DNA of 51,468 nucleotides from contig CAZTOP010000018.1 of NCBI GenBank assembly GCA_964615145.1, positions 1 through 51,468 of the forward strand, read 5' to 3'. Origin of the DNA: CAIVPM01 sp964615145 (lineage in GTDB: Bacteria; Bacteroidota; Bacteroidia; Chitinophagales; Chitinophagaceae). Positions 50,530 to 51,468 of this stretch are shown piece by piece (position 1 is the stretch's first letter; the number at the start of each line of letters is the position of its first letter). Position numbers and translations under genes: made by a program. The notes beneath the pieces were generated by a model, which worked only from the letters and a program-made list of their open reading frames with translations, was not told the origin of the DNA and searched no databases.

Positions 50530-51468
50530 TTATTCTTCAATCTTCATTTTTCCTTTGCTCTTTGCTATCACTTCTTCAGCAATATTATTAGGAGCATTGT
50601 TATAATGTGAGAACTCCATTGTAGAAGTTGCACGCCCCGAAGACAATGAACGTAATTGAGTAACATATCCAAACATTTCACTCAATGGAACTTTAGCTTT
50701 TATAACTTGTAAGTTAGCACGACTATCCATTCCTTCCAACATTCCACGACGACGGTTTAAGTCACCAGTAACATCACCCATATATTGGTCTGGTGTTAAT
50801 ACTTCAACCTTCATTATTGGTTCAAGCAAAGTTGCTTTTGCTTTTCTTCCAGCTTCTCTGAATGCAGATCTAGCACAAAGCTCAAAACTCATTGCATCAG
50901 AATCCACATCGTGGTAACTACCATCGAATACACGCACTTTCATATCTCTTACTGGATAACCAGCCAAAACTCCAGTTGTCATTGAAGTTTCGAAACCTTT
51001 AATAATTGCTGGTACAAATTCTTTAGGAATAGAGCCTCCAAATAAGTCATTAACAAACTGGAAGTTTTTACCTTCATTAGCTGCTAACCACTCTTCATCA
51101 GCTGGTCCAAAGTCAAATTGTATATCAGCAAATTTACCACGACCACCAGATTGTTTTTTCAACACCTCACGATGCGTAACAGTTTGTCCGAATGCTTCTT
51201 TGTAAGCAACCTGTGGAGCACCTTGATTTACCTCAACTTTAAATTCACGACGCATACGATCGATGATAATTTCTAAGTGAAGCTCACCCATTCCACGTAA
51301 AATTGTTTGACCTGTGTCTTCGTCAGTATTTACACGTAGTGTTGGATCTTCTTCAACCAATTTAGCGATTGCCATACCCATTTTATCAACGTCAGCTTGA
51401 GTTTTAGGCTCAACTGCAATTGCAATTACCGGCTCAGGGATGAACATATTTTCTAAAGTGATAGGATG
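50530..51468 (-). CDS. fusA: Elongation factor G, C-terminal part
   Basis: EF-G is the GTPase that moves tRNAs and mRNA on the ribosome. Only the C-terminal part, about 312 residues, is in the window; the gene runs off the right edge, and the frame stays open to base 51468 (HPITLENMFIPEP). Seen here are domain III (LRGMGELHLEIIIDRMRREFKVEVNQGAPQVAYKE), domain IV (QSGGRGKFADIQFDFGP, PAIIKGFETSMTTGVLAGYPV) and domain V (EPIMKVEVLTPDQYMGDVTGDLNRRRGMLEGM). The ATG at 51447 is internal, not the start. It ends at a strong terminator shared with ftsX. Confidence 0.97.
   Translation of the reverse strand, partial: HPITLENMFIPEPVIAIAVEPKTQADVDKMGMAIAKLVEEDPTLRVNTDEDTGQTILRGMGELHLEIIIDRMRREFKVEVNQGAPQVAYKEAFGQTVTHREVLKKQSGGRGKFADIQFDFGPADEEWLAANEGKNFQFVNDLFGGSIPKEFVPAIIKGFETSMTTGVLAGYPVRDMKVRVFDGSYHDVDSDAMSFELCARSAFREAGRKAKATLLEPIMKVEVLTPDQYMGDVTGDLNRRRGMLEGMDSRANLQVIKAKVPLSEMFGYVTQLRSLSSGRATSTMEFSHYNNAPNNIAEEVIAKSKGKMKIEE

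Noticed and set aside
1..51468. tRNA, rRNA and riboswitch genes
   Set aside because: Read through the intergenic gaps on both strands and saw no cloverleaf, GGTTCGAATC-type arm or recognisable aptamer core. A tRNA scan and covariance-model search would be decisive.

Overview
This window comes from an AT-rich member of the Bacteroidota, plausibly Chitinophagaceae-like, although the exact family is a guess. Several things point there. The secreted protease carries a type IX secretion (T9SS) C-terminal sorting domain. A PorX-type response regulator with a PglZ domain is present. An outer-membrane beta-barrel/GLPGLI pair and a DAHP synthase-chorismate mutase fusion are also present. Shine-Dalgarno sequences are largely absent, and Bacteroidetes-type -7 elements (TAnnTTTG) sit just upstream of many start codons. 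The window is ordinary chromosome, densely packed with housekeeping genes. No gene-free stretch exceeds 300 bp, and I see no tRNA, rRNA, CRISPR array, insertion sequence or prophage.

Layout. 1-5.7 kb: rpmA/rplU (leftward), a GH3-like adenylating enzyme, then dxr, rseP and aat. 5.9-8.5 kb: a secreted reprolysin-like metalloprotease with a T9SS sorting domain. 8.6-12.6 kb: a small membrane protein, a TPR lipoprotein, an orphan MlaE-like permease and porX. 12.6-16.3 kb: surE, two small hypothetical proteins, an SDR, dcd and a 4'-phosphopantetheinyl transferase. 16.3-23.6 kb (leftward): beta-carbonic anhydrase, a frameshifted SulP transporter, a small hypothetical protein, fabG, an M28 peptidase and a glycogen branching enzyme. 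23.8-29.5 kb: a beta-barrel protein with its GLPGLI partner, a DUF2027/Smr protein and a lipoprotein. 29.6-32.1 kb: the glycolytic pair pfkA-pyk. 32.2-41.1 kb: an RmlD-like reductase, a cupin, panC, a thioesterase, a histidine kinase, gpmI, a HAD hydrolase, an SGNH hydrolase, greA, a HIT protein and a glycine-rich RRM protein. 41.1-51.5 kb: the aroF-type fusion, a DEAD-box helicase, a VanZ-like protein, a secreted coiled-coil protein, a methyltransferase, leuS, ftsX and the 3' part of fusA.

The most unusual signal is a set of short tandem repeats with an exact 7-nucleotide period. Clear examples lie inside three unrelated enzyme genes (phosphopantetheinyl transferase, gpmI, leuS) and directly upstream of one start codon. 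Weaker examples abut the start codons of rseP, pyk and aroF. The unit sequence differs from locus to locus, so what is shared is the period and the placement. Because 7 and 3 are coprime, a pure heptamer array encodes the same cyclic heptapeptide in all three frames. Other notable items are a strong rightward terminator hairpin in the leader of greA with no gene upstream of it to terminate, an imperfect inverted repeat of about 127 bp between convergent genes, a dispersed 21-bp repeat, and a one-base frameshift in the SulP gene next to carbonic anhydrase.
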